Source of the DNA: Penium margaritaceum | Taxonomy: Eukaryota > Streptophyta > Zygnematophyceae > Desmidiales > Peniaceae | Reading direction: 5' to 3' | Assembly (NCBI GenBank): GCA_023375785.1 | Contig: SZWC01002432.1 | Coordinates: forward strand, 76,969-140,968 | DNA length: 64,000 nt | Part shown: one piece after another, positions 36,911-50,681 of the stretch | Layout of the letters: each line of letters begins with the position of its first letter | Position numbering within the stretch: the first letter of the stretch is position 1 | Program-made: the position numbers and the translations under genes | The notes under the pieces: model-generated | What the model was told of the DNA's origin: nothing | What the model saw: only the letters and a program-made list of their open reading frames with translations | Database searches by the model: none

Positions 36911-39900
36911 TAAACTTTGTGCATAAATGTTGTACACAAACTTTGTGCATAATCTTTGTGCATAAACTTTGCGCAGAAATTTTGTGCACAAACTTTGTGC
37001 ATAAACTTTGTTCATAAACTTTGTGCAGAAACTTTGTGCATAAACTTTGTGCATAAACTTTGTGAATAATCTTTGTGCATAAAATTTGTGCTTATAATTT
37101 GTGCATGAACTTTGTGCATAATCTTTGTGCATAAACGTTGTGCAGAAATGTTGTGCATAATCTTTGTACATAAACGTTGTGCATAAACTTTGTGCATAAA
37201 CTTTGTGCATAAACTTTGTGCAAAAACTTTGTGCATAAACTTTGTCCATTAACTTTGTGCATAAATTTTGTAAATAAACTTTGTGCATAAACTTTATGCA
37301 TAAACGTTGTGCATAAACATTGGTCATAAAATTTGTACATAAACTTTGGGCAGAAACGTTTTTCATAAACTTTGTGCATAAACGTTGTACACAAACTTTG
37401 TGCATAAACTTTGTGCATAAAATTTGTGCATAAATGTTGTGCATAAACTTTGTGCATAACTTTGTGCATAAACTTTGTGCATAGGCTTTGTTCAGAAACT
37501 TTTTGCGTAAACTTTGTGCATAATCTTTGTGCATAAACTTTGTGCATAAACGTTTTGCATAAACTTTGTGCATAACTTTGTTCATAAACTTTGTGAATAA
37601 ACATTTGCATAAACATTGTGCATAGACTTCGTGCATAAACATTGTGCATAAACGTTGTACAGAAACTTGTGCACAAACTGTATGCATAAACTTTGTGCAT
37701 AAACTTTGTGCACAAACTTTGTGCATGAACTTTGTCCATAAACTTTGTCCATAATCTTTGTAAATAAACTTTGTGCATAAACTTTATGCGTAAACATTGT
37801 GCACAAACTTTATGCATAAACGTTGTGCATCAACTTTGTGCAGAAACTTTGTGCATAAACATTATGCATAATCTTCGTGCATAAAATTTGTGCATAAACA
37901 TTGTGCAGAAACTTTGTGCATAAACTTTGTGCAGAAACTTTGTGCGTAAACGTTGTGCATAATCTTTGTGCAAAAACTTTGTGCAGAAACTTTGTGCGTA
38001 AACGTTGTGCATAATCTTTGTGCATAAACTTTGTGCATAAACGTTTTGCTTAAACTTTGTGCATAACTTTCTGCATAAACTTTGTGAATAAACTTTTTGC
38101 ATAAACGTTGTGCATAACCTTTGTGCATAAAAATTGTGCATAAACGTTGTGCAGAAACTTTCTGCACAAACTGTGTGCATAAACATTTTGCATAAATGTT
38201 GTGCATAAACTTTGTGCATAAACTTTGTACAGAAACTTTGTGCATAAACTTTGTCCATAAACTTTGTGCATAAAATTTGTAAATGAACTTTGTGCATAAA
38301 CGTTATGCATAAACGTTGTGCATAAAATTTGTGCATACACTTTGTGCATAAACTTTGTGCATAAACTTTGTGCATAAGCTTTGGGCATAAACTTTGTGCA
38401 TAAAATTTGTGCATAAACTTTGTGCATACGTTTTGTGCATAAACTTTGTGCATAAACTTTGTGCATAAACTTTGTTTACAAACTTTGTGCATGAACGTTT
38501 TGCATAAACTTTGTGCATTAACTTTGTGCAGAAACTTTGTGCTCAAAACTTTGTGCATAAACTTTGGGCATAAACTTTGTGAATATACTTTGTGCATAAG
38601 GTTTGTGCATAAACTTAATGCATAAACTTTGTGCATAAACTTTATTGATGAAATTTGTGCATAAACTTTGTCCGGAAACGTTGTGCATGAACTTTGTGCA
38701 TGAACTTTGTGCAGAAACTTTGTGCGTAAACGTTGTGCAAAATCTTTGTGCATAAACTTTGTGCATAAACGTTTTGCTTAAACTTTGTGCATAAACTTTG
38801 TACATAAACGTTTTGCATAAGTTTTGTGCATAAACTTTGTGCATAAACTTTGTGCATAAACGTTGTGCATAAACTTTGTGCATAAACTTTGTGCAGAAGG
38901 TTTGTGCATAAACTTTGTGCATGAACGTTGTGCATAAACCTTGTGCATAAACGTTGTGTATAAAATTTGTGCATAAACTTTGTGCATAAACTTTATGCAT
39001 AAACATTTTGCATTAACTTTGTGCATACACTTTGTGCAAAAACTTTGTACAGAAACGTTGTGCATAGACTTTGTGCATAAACTTTGTGCATAAACGTTGT
39101 GCATAGACTATGTGCATAAAATTTGTGCATAAATGTTGTCCACAAACTTTGTTCATAAACTTTGTGCAGAAACTTTGTGCATACATTTGTGCATTAACTT
39201 TGTGCATAAGCTTTGTACATAAACTTTGTACATAAACTTTGTACATAAACTTTGTGCATAAACTTTGTGCATAAACTTTGTGCATATCTTTGTGCATAAA
39301 CGTTGTCCATAAAATTTGTGCATAAACTTTGTGCACAAACTTTGTGCATAAACTTTGTGCAGAAACTTTGTGCATAAACTTTGTTCATAATGTTTGTGCA
39401 TAAACTTTGTGCACAAATGTTTTGCATAAACTTTGTGCATAAACTATGTACAAAAAATTTGTGCATAAACGTTGTCCACAAACTTTGTTCATAATTTTTG
39501 TGCGTAAACTTTGTACATAAACTTTGTGCATAAGTTTTGTGCATAAACTTTGTGTATATCTTTGTGCATAAACGTTTTGCATAAAATTTGTGCATAAAAG
39601 TTGGGCATAAACGTTGTGCAGAACTATGTGCATAAACTTTGTCCATAAACGTTGTGCAGAAACGTTTTGCGTAAACTCTGCATAATCTTTGTGTATAAAC
39701 TTTGTGCATAAACGTTTTGCATAAACTTTGTGGATCAACTTTGTGCATAAACTTTCTGCATAAACTTTGTGCATAAACGTTTTGCATAAACTTTGTGCAT
39801 AAACGTTTTGCATATAATTTGTGCATAAACTTTCTGCATAAAATTTGTGCATAAACTTCGTGCATAAACTCTGTGCACAAACTTTGTGCATAAACGTAGG

Positions 39901-42900
39901 GCATAAAATCTGTGCACAAACGTTGTGCATAAACTTTGTGCATAAACTTTGTGCATAAACTTTGTGCATAAACTTTGTGCAGAAACTTTGTGCATAAACT
40001 TTGTCCATAAACTTTGTGCATAAACTTTGTAAATAAACTTTGTGCATAAACGTTATGTATAAACGTTGTGCATAAACATTGTGCATAAACTTTGTGCGTA
40101 AACTTGTGCAGAATATTTGTGCATAAACTTTGTGCATAAACTTTGTGCATAAATTTTGTGCATAATCTTTGTGCATAAACGTTTTGCATAAAATTTGTGC
40201 ATGAACTTTGTGCATAAACTTTGTGCATAAACTTTGTGCATAAACTTTGTGCAGAAACTTCATGCACAAACTTTGTGCATAATATTTGGGCATAAACTTT
40301 GTGCATAAACTTTGTGCATAAACTTTGTGCATAAGCTTTGTGCATAAACTTTGTGCATAAATTTTGTACATAAACTTTGTGCAGAAACTTTGTGCACAAA
40401 CTTTGTGCATAAAATTTGCGCATAAACTTTGTGCATAAGCTTTGTGCATAAGCTTTGTGCATAAACTTTGTGCATAAATTTTGTACATAAACTTTGTTCA
40501 TAACCTGTGTGCATAAACTTTGTGCATATCTTTGTGCATAAACTTTGTGCATAAAATTTGTGCATAAACGTTGTGCATAATCTTTGTGCATTAACTTTGT
40601 GCATAAACTTTGTGTATGAACTTTGTGCATAAACTTTGTGCATAAACTTTGTGCATAAACTTTGTGCATACATTTGTGCATAAACTTTGTGCAAAAACTT
40701 TGTGCATAAACTTTGTGCACAAAATTTGTGCATAAAATTTGTGCATAAACTTTGTGCATAAACTCTGTGCACAAACTTTGTGCATAAACTTTGTGCATAA
40801 AATCTGTGCACAATTGTTGTGCATAAACTTTGTGCATAAACTTTGTGCATAAAATTTGTGCATAAACTTTGTGCATAAACTTTGTTCAGAAACTTTGTGC
40901 ATAAACTTTGTCCATAAACTTTGTGCATAAGCTTTGTAAATAAACTTTGTGCATAAACGTTATGTATAAACGTTGTGCATAAACTTTGTGCATAAACTTT
41001 GTGCGTAAACTTGTGCAGAATATTTGTGCATAAACTTTGTGCATAAACTTTGTGCATAAAATTTGTGCAGAAACTTTGTGCACAAACTTTGTGCATAAAA
41101 TTTGGGCATAAACTTTGTGCATAAACTTTGTGCATAAACTTTGTGCATAAGCTTTGTGCATAAACTTTGTGCATAAAGTTTGTACATAGACTTTGTGCAT
41201 AACCTTTGTGCATAAACTTTGTGCATATCTTTGTGCATAAACTTTGTGCATAAAATTTGTGCATAAAAGTTGTGCATAAACTTTGTGCAAAACTTTGTGC
41301 ATAAACTTTGTGCATAAACTTTGTACATAAACTGTGCACAAACTTTGTTCTTAAACTTTGTGCATAATCTTTGTGCATTTACTTTGTGCATAAACTTTGT
41401 GTATGAACTTTGTGCATAAACTTTGTGCGTAAACTTTGTACATAAACTTTGTGCATACATTTGTGCATAAACTTTGTGCATAAACTTTGTGCACAAAATT
41501 TGTGCATAAACTTTGTGCATAAACTTTGTGCATAAACATTGTGCATAAACTTTGTGCATAAACTTTGTGCATAAACTTTGTGCACAAACTTTGTGCATAA
41601 ACGTTCATAAACTTTGTGCATAAGCTTTGTGCATAAACTTTGGGCATAAACTTTGTGTATAAACTTTGTGCATAAACTTCGTGCATAAACTGTGTGCATA
41701 AACTATGTGCAGAAACTTTGTGCAGAAACTTTGTGCATAAACTTTGTGCATAAACTTTGTTTATAAACTTTGTGCACAAACTGTGTGCATAAACTTTGCG
41801 CATAAACTGTGTGCATAAACTTTGTGCATAAACTTTGTGCATAAACGTTGTGCATAAACTTTGTGCATAAACTTTGTGCATAAACTTTGTGCACAAACTT
41901 TGTGCATAAAAGTTGTGCTCAAACTTTGTGCATAAACTTTGTGCACAAACTTTGTGCATCAACTTTGTGCATAAACTTTGTGCATAAACCTTGTGCATAA
42001 ACTTTGTGAATAAACCTTGTACATAAACTTTGTGCATAAACTTTGTGCATAAACTTTGTGCATATAATTTGTGAGTAAACTTTGTACATAAAAAATTTGC
42101 ATGAACGTTGTGCCTTAACTCTTTGCATAAACTTTGTGCATAAACTTTGTGCATACGTTTGTGCAAACAATTGTGCGTAAACTTTGTGCATAAACTTTGT
42201 GCATAACGTTTGTGCATAAACTTTGTGCATAAACTTTGTGCATAAACTTTGTTCAGAAACTTTATGCAAAAACTTTGTGCATAATCTTTGTGCATAAACT
42301 TTGTGCATAAACGTTGTGCATAAACTTTGTGCATACACTTCGTGCATAAACTTCGCACATAAAATTTTTGCATAAACTTTGTGCATAAACTTTATGCATA
42401 AAATTTGTGCATAAATTTTTTTATAAACTTTGTGCATAACGTTTGTGCAAAAACTTGTGCCTAAACTTTGTGCATAAACTTTGTGTATGAACTTTGTGCA
42501 AAAACTTTGTGCATAAACTCTGTGCATAAACTTTGTGCATAAACTTTGTGCATAAACTTTGTGCATAAAATTTGTGCATAAACTTTGTGCATAAACTTTG
42601 TCCAGAAACTTTGTGCACAAACTTTGTGCATTATCTTTGTGCATAAACTTTGTGCATAAACCTTGTGCATAAACTTTGTGCATAAACGTTGTGCATAAAC
42701 TATGTGCACAAACTTTGTGTATAAACTTCGTGCATAAACTTTGTGCATAAACTTTGTACATAAACGTTGTGCAAAAACTTTGTGCATTAGCTTTGTGCAT
42801 AAAATTTATGCACAAACTCTGTGCATAAACTTTGTGCATAAACGTTGTGCACAAACGTTGTGCATAGACTTTGTGCATAAAGTTTCTGCATAAACTTTGT

Positions 42901-45900
42901 GCACAAACTCTGTGCATAAAATTTGTGCATAAACTTTGTGCACAAACGTTGTGCATAAACTTTGTGCATAAGCTTTGTGCAGAAACGTTTTGCATATAAA
43001 TTGTGCATAAACGTTGTGCAGAAACTTTGTGCATTAACTTTGTGCATAAACTTTGTGCCTAAACTTTGTGCATAAAGTTTGTGCATAAACTTTGTACATA
43101 TGTTTGTGCATAAGCTTTGTGCATTAAATTTGTGCATAAAAGTTGTGCATAAATTTTGTGCATAACTTTGTGCATAAATTTTGTGCATAAACTTTGTGCA
43201 TAAACTTTGTGCAGAATGTTTGTGCGTAAACTTTGTGCATAAGCTTTGTGCATAAACTTTGTGCATAAAAGTTTTGCATAAACTTTGTGCATAAACGTTG
43301 TGCATAAACTTTGCACGAAAACGTTGTGCATAAGCTTTGTGCATAAAAATTATGCATAAACTTTGTGCATAAACTTTGTTCATAGAATTTGTGCATAAAC
43401 TTTGTGCATAAACTCTGTGCACAAACTCTGTGCATAAATTGTGTTCATGAAATTTGTGCATAAACGTTGTGCATAAAGTTTGTGCATAAAATTTGTGCAT
43501 GAACTTTGTGCATAATATTTGTGCATAATATTTGTGCATAAACGTTGTGCATAAACTTTGTGCACAAAATTTGTGCATGAACTTTGTGCATAAACTTTGT
43601 GCATAAACGTTGTGCATAAAATATGTGCAGAAACTTTGTGCATAAACTTTGTGCATAAACGTTGTGCATAAACGTTGTGCATAAACATTGTGCATAAACA
43701 TTGTACAAAACCTTTGTGCAAAAACTTGGTGCATAAACTTTGTGCATAAACTTTGTGCATAAACGTTGTGCAGAAACATTGTGCATAAACATTGTGCAGA
43801 AACTTTGTGCACAAACTTTGTGCATAATCTTTGTGCATAAACTTTGTGCATAAACTTTGTGCATAAACTTTGTGCATACAATTTGTGCATAACATTTGTG
43901 CATAACTTTTGTGCATAAACTTTGTGCATAAACGTTGTGCATAGACTTTGTGCATAAATTTGTACATAGGCTTTGTGCATAAACTTTGTGCATAAACTTT
44001 CTGCATAACATTTGTGCATAAACTTTGTGCATAAACGTTGTGCAAAAACGTTGTGCATAAACGTTGTGCATAAACTTTGTGCATACACTTTGTGCATAAA
44101 CTTTGTGCATAGACTTTGTGCATAGACTTTGTGCATAAACTTTGTGCATTAGCTTTGTGCATAAACTTTGTGCAGAAACTTTGTGCATAAACTTTGTGCA
44201 CAAACGTTGTGCATAAACTTTGTGCATAAACTTTGTGCAGAAACTTTGTGCATAAACTTTGTGCATAAACTTTGTACATAGACATAGTTTGTGGATATAC
44301 TTTGAGCATAAACATTTTGCATAAAAGTTGTGCATACAATTTGTTCATAAGCTTTGTGCTTTAACTTTGTGCATAAACTTTGTGCATAGACTTTGTGCAT
44401 AAACTTTGTGCACACGGTTTGTGCATAACATTTTTGCATAAACTTTGTGCATAAACTTTGAGCATAAACTTTGTGCATAAACTTTGTGCATAAACTTTGT
44501 ACATAGACCTTGTGTATAAACTTTGTGCATAAACTTTGTGCATAAACATTGTGCATAAACTTTGTGCATAACATTTTTGCATACACTTTGTGCATAAACT
44601 TTGTGCAAAAACATTTTGCATAAACTTGGTGCATAAACTTTGTGCATAAACATTGTGCATATACTTTGTGCATAAACTTTGTGCATAAAATTTGTGCATA
44701 AACTTTGTGCAGAAACTTTGTGCATAAACTTTGTGCATAAACCTTTGTGCATAAACTTTGTGCATAAACTTTGTGCATAAACTTTGTGCATAAACGTTGT
44801 GCATCAACGTTGTGCATAAACTTTGTGCATCAACTATGTGCAGAAACTTTGTGCATAAACTTTGTGAATAAACTTTGTGCATAAACTTTGTGCTTAAACT
44901 TTGTGCATAAACATTTTGCATAACATTTGTGCATAAACTTTGTGCAGAAACTTTGTGCATAAACTTTAATAAACTTTGTGCAGAAACTTTGTGCATAACG
45001 TTTGTGCATAAACTTTGTGCATAAACTTTAAGCATAAACTTTGTGCATAAACGTTGTGCATAGACTTTGTGCATAAACTTTGTGGATAAACTTTGTGCAT
45101 AAACTTTGTGCATAAACTTTGTGCATAAACTTTGTGCAAAAACTTTGTGCAAAATCTTTGTGCATAAAAGTTATGCATATACTTTGTGTATAAACTTTGT
45201 GCATAAACTTTGTGCATAAACTTTGTGCAGAAACTTTGTGCACAAACTTTGTGCATAAACTTTGTGCATGAACGTTGTGCATTAACTTTGTGCATAAACT
45301 TTGTGCGTAAACTTTGTGCATAAACATTGTGCATAAATGTTGTGCATAAACTTTGTGCATAATCTTTGTGCATAAACTTTGTGCATTAAATTTGTGCATA
45401 AACTTTGTGCATAGACTTTGTGCATAAACTTTGTGCATAACCTTTGTGCACACACTTTGTGCAAAAACATTGTGCATAAACTTTGTGCAGAAACGTTGTG
45501 CATAAACTTTGTGCATAAACTTTGTGCAAAAACATTGTGCATAATCTTTGTGCATAAACTTTGTGCATGAACGTTGTGCATAAACGTTGTGCATAAACTT
45601 TGTGCATAAAATTTATGCATCAACTTTGTGCATAAAAGTTTTGCATAAACTTTGTTCATAAACTTTGTGCATAAACGTTTTCCATAAAATTTGTGCATAA
45701 ACTTTGTGCATAGACATTGTGCATAAACGTTTTGCAGAAACTTTGTGCACAAACTTTGTGCATAAACTTTAGGCATAAACTTTGTGCAGAAACTTTGTGC
45801 ATAAACTTTGTCTATAAACTTTGTACATAAACTTTGTAAATAAACTTTGTGCATAAACTTTATGCATAAAAATTGTGCATAAACTTTGTGCATAAACTTT

Positions 45901-48900
45901 GTGCAAAAACTTTGTGCATGAACTTTCTGCATAAACATTGTGCATAAATTTAATGCATACACTTTGTGCATAAACTTTGTGCATAAAATTTAAACTTTGT
46001 GCATAAATTTTGTGCATAAACATTGTGCATAAACGTTGTACACAAACGTTGTGCATAACCTTTGTGCATAAACTTTGTGCATAAACTTTGTGCACAAACT
46101 CTGTGCATAAACTTTGTGCATAAACTATGTGCACAAATGTTGTGCATAAACTTTGTGCAGAAACGTTTTGCATAAAAATTGTGCATAAACTTTGTACAGA
46201 ATTGTTGTGCATAAACTTTGTGGATAGACTTTGTGCGTAAACATTGTGCATAAACGTTGTGCATAAACTTTGTGCAGAAACTTTGTGCATAAACTTTTTT
46301 CATAAACTTTGTGCATAAAATTTGTGCAGAAACTTTCTGCATAAACTTTGTGCATAAACTTTGTGCATAAACTTTGTGCAGAAACTTTGTGCATAAACTT
46401 TGTGCATGAACTTTGTGCATTAACTTTGTGCATAAACTTGTGCACAAACTTTGTGCATAAACTTTGTGCATTAACTTTGTGCATAAACTTTGTTTATAAA
46501 CTTTGTGCATGAACTTTTTGCATAAACTTTGTGCATTAACTTTGTGCAGAAACTTTTTGCATACAATTTGTGCATAAACATTGTGCATAAATTTTGTGCA
46601 TAACTTTGTGCATAAAGTTTGTGCATAAAGTTTGTGCATAAAATTTGTGCAGAAAATTTGTGCGTAAACTTTGTGCATAATCTTTGTGCATGAACTTTGT
46701 GCAAAAACGTTTTGCATAAACTTTGTGCATAAACTTTGTGCATAAACTTTGCACAAAAACGTTGTGCATAAGCTTTGTGCATAAACTTTATGCATAAGCT
46801 TTGTGCATAAACTTTGTGCATAAAATTTGTGCATAAACTTTGTGCATAAACTCTGTGCACAAACTCTGTGCGTAAATTTTGTTCATAAAATTTGTGCATA
46901 AACGTTGTGCATAAAATTTGTGCATAAACTTTGTGCATGAACTTTGTGCATAATATTTGTGCATAATACTTGTGCATAAACATTGTGCATAAACTTTGTG
47001 CATAAACATTGTGCATAAACGTTGTGCATAAAATTTGTGCAGAAACTTTGTGCATAAACTTTGTGCATAAACGGTTTGCATAAACGTTCTACAACACCTT
47101 TGTGCATAAACTTTGTGCATAAACTTTGTGCGTAAACTTGGTGCATAACCTTTATGCATAAACTTTGTGCATAAACTTTGTGCATGAACGTTGTGCAGAA
47201 ACTTTGTGCACAAGCTTTGTGCATAATCTTTATGCATAAACTTTGTGCATAAACTTTGTGCATAAACTTTGTGCATACAATTTGTGCATAACATTTGTGC
47301 ATAAACTTTGTGCATAAACGTTGTGCATAAACTTTGTGCATAAACTTTGTACATAGACTTTGTGCACAAACTTTGTGCATAAACTTTGTGCATAACATTT
47401 GTGCATAAACTTTGTGCATAAACGTTGTGCATAAAACTTGTGCATAAACATTTTGCATAAACTTTGTGCCTAGACTTTGTGCATAAACTTTGTGCATAAG
47501 CTTTGTGCATAAACTTTGTGCACAAACTCTGTGCATAAACGTTGTGCATAAACTTTGTGCACAATTGTTGTGCATAAACTTTGTGCAGAAACTTTGTGCA
47601 TAAACTTTGTGCAGACTTTTTGTGCATAAACTTTGTGGATAGACTTTGAGCATAAACATTGTGCATAAAAGTTGTGCATAAAATTTGTGCATAAGCTTTG
47701 TGCATAAACATTGTGCATAAACTTTGTGCATAAACTTTGTGCATACAATTTGTGCATAAAATTTGTGCATAAACTTTGTGCATGAACTTTGTGCATAAAC
47801 TTTGTGCATAAATTTTGTACATAGACTTTGTGCATAAACTTTGTGCATAAACGTTGTGCATAAACTTTGTGCATAAACTTTGTGCATAAACTTTGTGCAT
47901 AACATTTGTGCATAACCTTTGTGCATAAACTTTGTGCACAAACATTGTGCATAACCTTGGGGCATAAACTTTGTGCATAAACATTGTGCATAAACGTTGT
48001 GCATAAGCGTTGTGCATAAACTTTGTGCATAAACGTTGTGCATAAACTTTGTGCATAAACTTTGTGCAGAAACTTTGTGCATAAACTTTGTGCATAAACT
48101 TTGTGCAAAAACCTTTGTGCATAAACTGTGTGCATAAACTTTGTGCATAAACTTTGTGCATAAACGTTGTGCATAAACGTTTTGCATAAACTTTGTGCAT
48201 CAACTTTGTGCAGAAACTTTGTGCATAAGCTTTGTGCATAAACTTTGTGCTTAAACTTTGTGCATATACTTTGTGCATAAAAATTTTGCATAAACTTTGT
48301 GCATAAACTTTGTGCATAACATTTGTGCATAAACTTTGTGCAGAAACTTTGTGCATAAACTTTGTGCATAAACTTTGTGCAGAAACTTTGTGCATAAATT
48401 TTGTGCATAAACTTTAAGTATAAACTTTGTGCATAAACTTTGTGCATAAACGTTGTGCATACACTTTGTGGATAGACTTTGTGCATAAACTTTGTGGATA
48501 AACTTTGTGCATAAACTTTGTGCTAAAACTTTCTGCAAAAACTTTGTGCAAAAACTGTGTGCATAAAATTTATGCATAAACTTTGTGTACAAACTTTTTG
48601 CATAAACTTTGTGCAAAAACTTTGTGCAGAAACTTTGTGCACAAACTTTGTGCATAAACTTTGTGCATAAACGTTGTGCATTAACTTTGTGCATAAACTT
48701 TGTGCGTTAAATTTGTGCATAAACATTGTGCATAAATGTTGTGCATAAACGTTGTGCATAATCTTTGTGCATAAAGGTTGTGCATAAACTTTGTGCATAA
48801 ACTTTGTGCATAAACTTTGTGCATAGACTTTGTGCATAAACTTTGTGCATAAACTTTGTGCACCCACTTTGTGCAAAAACTTTGTGCCGAAACGTTGTTC

Positions 48901-50108
48901 ATAAACTTTGTTTATAAACTTTGTGCAGAAACGTTGTGCATAAACTTTGTGCATAAACTTTGTGCAGAAACGTTGTGCATAAACTTTGTGCATAAACTTT
49001 GTGCATAAACTTTGTGCAGAAAACTTTTGCATAAACGTTTTGCATCAACCTTTTGCATAAAATTTGTGCATTGTCTTTATGCATAAACTTTGTGCATAAA
49101 CGTTTTGCATAAACTTTGTGCATAAAATTTGTCCATAAACTTTGTGCATACACTTTGTGCATAGACATTGTGCATAAACGTTTTGGAGAAACTTTGTGGA
49201 CAAAATTTGTGCATAAACTTTGTGCATAAACTTTGTGCAGAAACTTTGTGCATAAACTTTGTCCATACACTTTGTACATAAACTTTGTAAATAAACTTTG
49301 TGCATAAACTTTATGCATAAAAATTGTGCATAAACTTTTTGCATAAACTTTGTGCATAAACTTTGTGCATGAACTTTGTGCATGAATGTTGTGCATAGAC
49401 TTAATGCATACACTTTGTGCGTAAACTTTGTGCATAAACCTTAAACTTTGTGCAGAAACTTTGTGCATAAACTTTGTGCATGAACTTTGTGCATAAAATT
49501 TTTGCATAAACTTTGTGCATAAACTCTGTGCACAAACTCTGTGTATAAACTTTGTGCATAAACATTGTGCATAAAATTTGTGCACAAACGTTGTGCATAA
49601 ACTTTGTGCATAAACTCTGTGCATAAACTTATGTGCATAAACTTTGTGCATAAACTTTGTGCATAAACTAGGTTTATAAACTTTGTGCATAAACTTTGTG
49701 CATAAACTTTGTGCATATACTTTGTGCATAAACTTTGTGCATAAACTTTATGCATACACTTCGTGCATAAAATTTGTGCATAAACTTTGTGCACAAACTC
49801 TGTGCACAAACTCTTTGTATAAATTTTGTGCATAAACTTTGTGCACAAATATTGTGCACAAACGTTGTGTACAAACTTTGTGCATAAACTTTGTGCATAA
49901 ACTTTGTGCATAAATTTTGTGCATAAACTTTGTACATAAACTTTGTGCATAAACTAGGTGCATAAACTTTGTGCATAAACTTTGTGCATACGATTTGTGC
50001 ATAAACTTTGTGCATAAACTTTGTGCATAAAATTTGTGCATAAAGTTTGTGCATAAACTTTGTGCATAAATGTTTTGCATAAACTTTGTGCAGAAACTTT
50101 GTGCATAA

Positions 50109-50145
50109 GTGATGCACAACACGAAAGTGATCGTGCCATGGATGT
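50109..50145. other. Junction of 13-bp array and retrotransposon
   Basis: A 37-bp stretch of unassigned sequence between the last 13-bp unit and the retrotransposon fragment. Confidence 0.6.
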
Positions 50146-50194
50146 GTCAACTCCACAGGCCAGGAGGAAGTCGTACCGCATTGCACTCAGGTTG
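50146..50194 (-). repeat. 49-bp fragment of retrotransposon internal region (direct repeat copy 1)
   Basis: Identical to 50746-50794, exactly 600 bp to the right. On the minus strand it encodes the tail of the terminal ORF (MRYDFLLACGVD) and then diverges into the array junction. It shows that a second piece of the internal region lies beyond the truncated LTR. Confidence 0.9.
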
Positions 50195-50225
50195 CTCCGG
50201 TGCCTCAGATGCGAGGCACCGGAGC
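50194..50225. repeat. Perfect fold-back palindrome at the LTR truncation point
   Basis: A 13-bp stem, GCTCCGGTGCCTC, with a 6-base loop. The right arm is normal LTR sequence (compare LTR copies at 53015-53630 and 63096-63713). The left arm is its reverse complement and is absent from the other copies. Confidence 0.85.
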
Positions 50226-50672
50226 TTCAAGGTAGACATAAGGTTGTGAGAGAAATTGAGAGCGGAGCGAGACATGCGCTAAGGTTGAGCAAAGAATCAG
50301 GAGTGACAAAGCACAGAGGTATGAGCAAGGAATGGTGGGCGAAGGCAATGGGAGCGAGGAGGGAGCAGAGCGAGAACACGGCAACGAAGCCGAGGAACCA
50401 AAGAGGAACTGTTCTGGTTGAACTCGAGGGAATGAACATCCTCGGTATAAAAGGTCAGAACAGGACAAAGTAGCAGAGCAACGGCTATAATCCGCTAGCC
50501 GGACGCGGGTGAAACATGTCACGTTATTAGGGGATAGCTTGACTGTCGGTAAAACGGTCATAGACCCTACAGGCCGTTGGTCAAGTTGGTTGGGTGATGG
50601 GCCGGAACCGTTATTGAGAACTCAGAGTGACCCTAGAGATGATCCTTCTTGCTGCCGGATTCATTTCTAACA
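50211..50672 (-). mobile_element. 3' LTR of a retrotransposon, truncated
   Basis: In minus sense it begins TGTTAG (50672) right after the polypurine tract and matches the full LTRs at 53015-53630 and 63096-63713, but it is cut off at about 50211, so the last 150 or so bases are missing. It also lacks about 12 bp (around 50406) that the other copies have. A TATAAAAG box lies on the opposite strand (50446-50453). Confidence 0.85.
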
Positions 50673-50681
50673 CCCCCCTTC
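50673..50681 (-). other. Polypurine tract of the LTR retrotransposon
   Basis: GAAGGGGGG on the minus strand immediately before the LTR start. It fits the plus-strand primer of an LTR retrotransposon and overlaps the stop codon of the terminal ORF. Confidence 0.75.

Larger units (their letters stand above)
25550..41300. repeat. Domain of variable higher-order repeats marked by a shortened unit
   Basis: A truncated joint, GCATATCTTTGTGC, occurs near 25557, 25776, 26217, 26708, 28052, 30951, 31582, 32727, 33334, 35443, 35741, 39282, 40523 and 41223. Many copies are followed by the same order of variants: CTCTG or CTTTG, AAAATTTG, AAAAGTTG, a CAGAAAC unit then TTTGTGCGTAAAC, CATAATC, AACGTTTTGC, CATAACTTTG and GTGAATAAAC. 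Spacings are uneven (about 270-300, 600-760 and 1300-1350 bp), so the super-repeat has been reshuffled. Parts of the signature continue weakly to about 47 kb. Confidence 0.6.
6913..50108 (-). repeat. Giant 13-bp satellite array (TTTGTGCATAAAC)n, about 3,300 copies
   Basis: Head-to-tail copies of a 13-bp unit fill about 43.2 kb without any insertion of other DNA and without a change of orientation. Common variants are AAACGTTG, AAACATTG and AAAATTTG for AAACTTTG, CAGAAAC, CACAAAC and CATGAAC for CATAAAC, and TTTTTGC for TTTGTGC. Short or long units occur at scattered places. The unit is about 70% A+T, in contrast to the GC-rich left flank. On the minus strand the unit has no stop in any frame. 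Three units (39 bp) translate to a 13-residue cycle, MHKVYAQSLCTKF, in all three frames, which produces open frames of up to 755 codons. No frame is preferred and stops are scattered, so no gene is called. A role (centromere, heterochromatin block) is not shown by the sequence. Confidence 0.97.

Noticed and set aside
6913-50108. CRISPR array or iteron-type replication origin
   Set aside because: Units are contiguous with no spacers, and the context is eukaryotic with introns and LTR elements.
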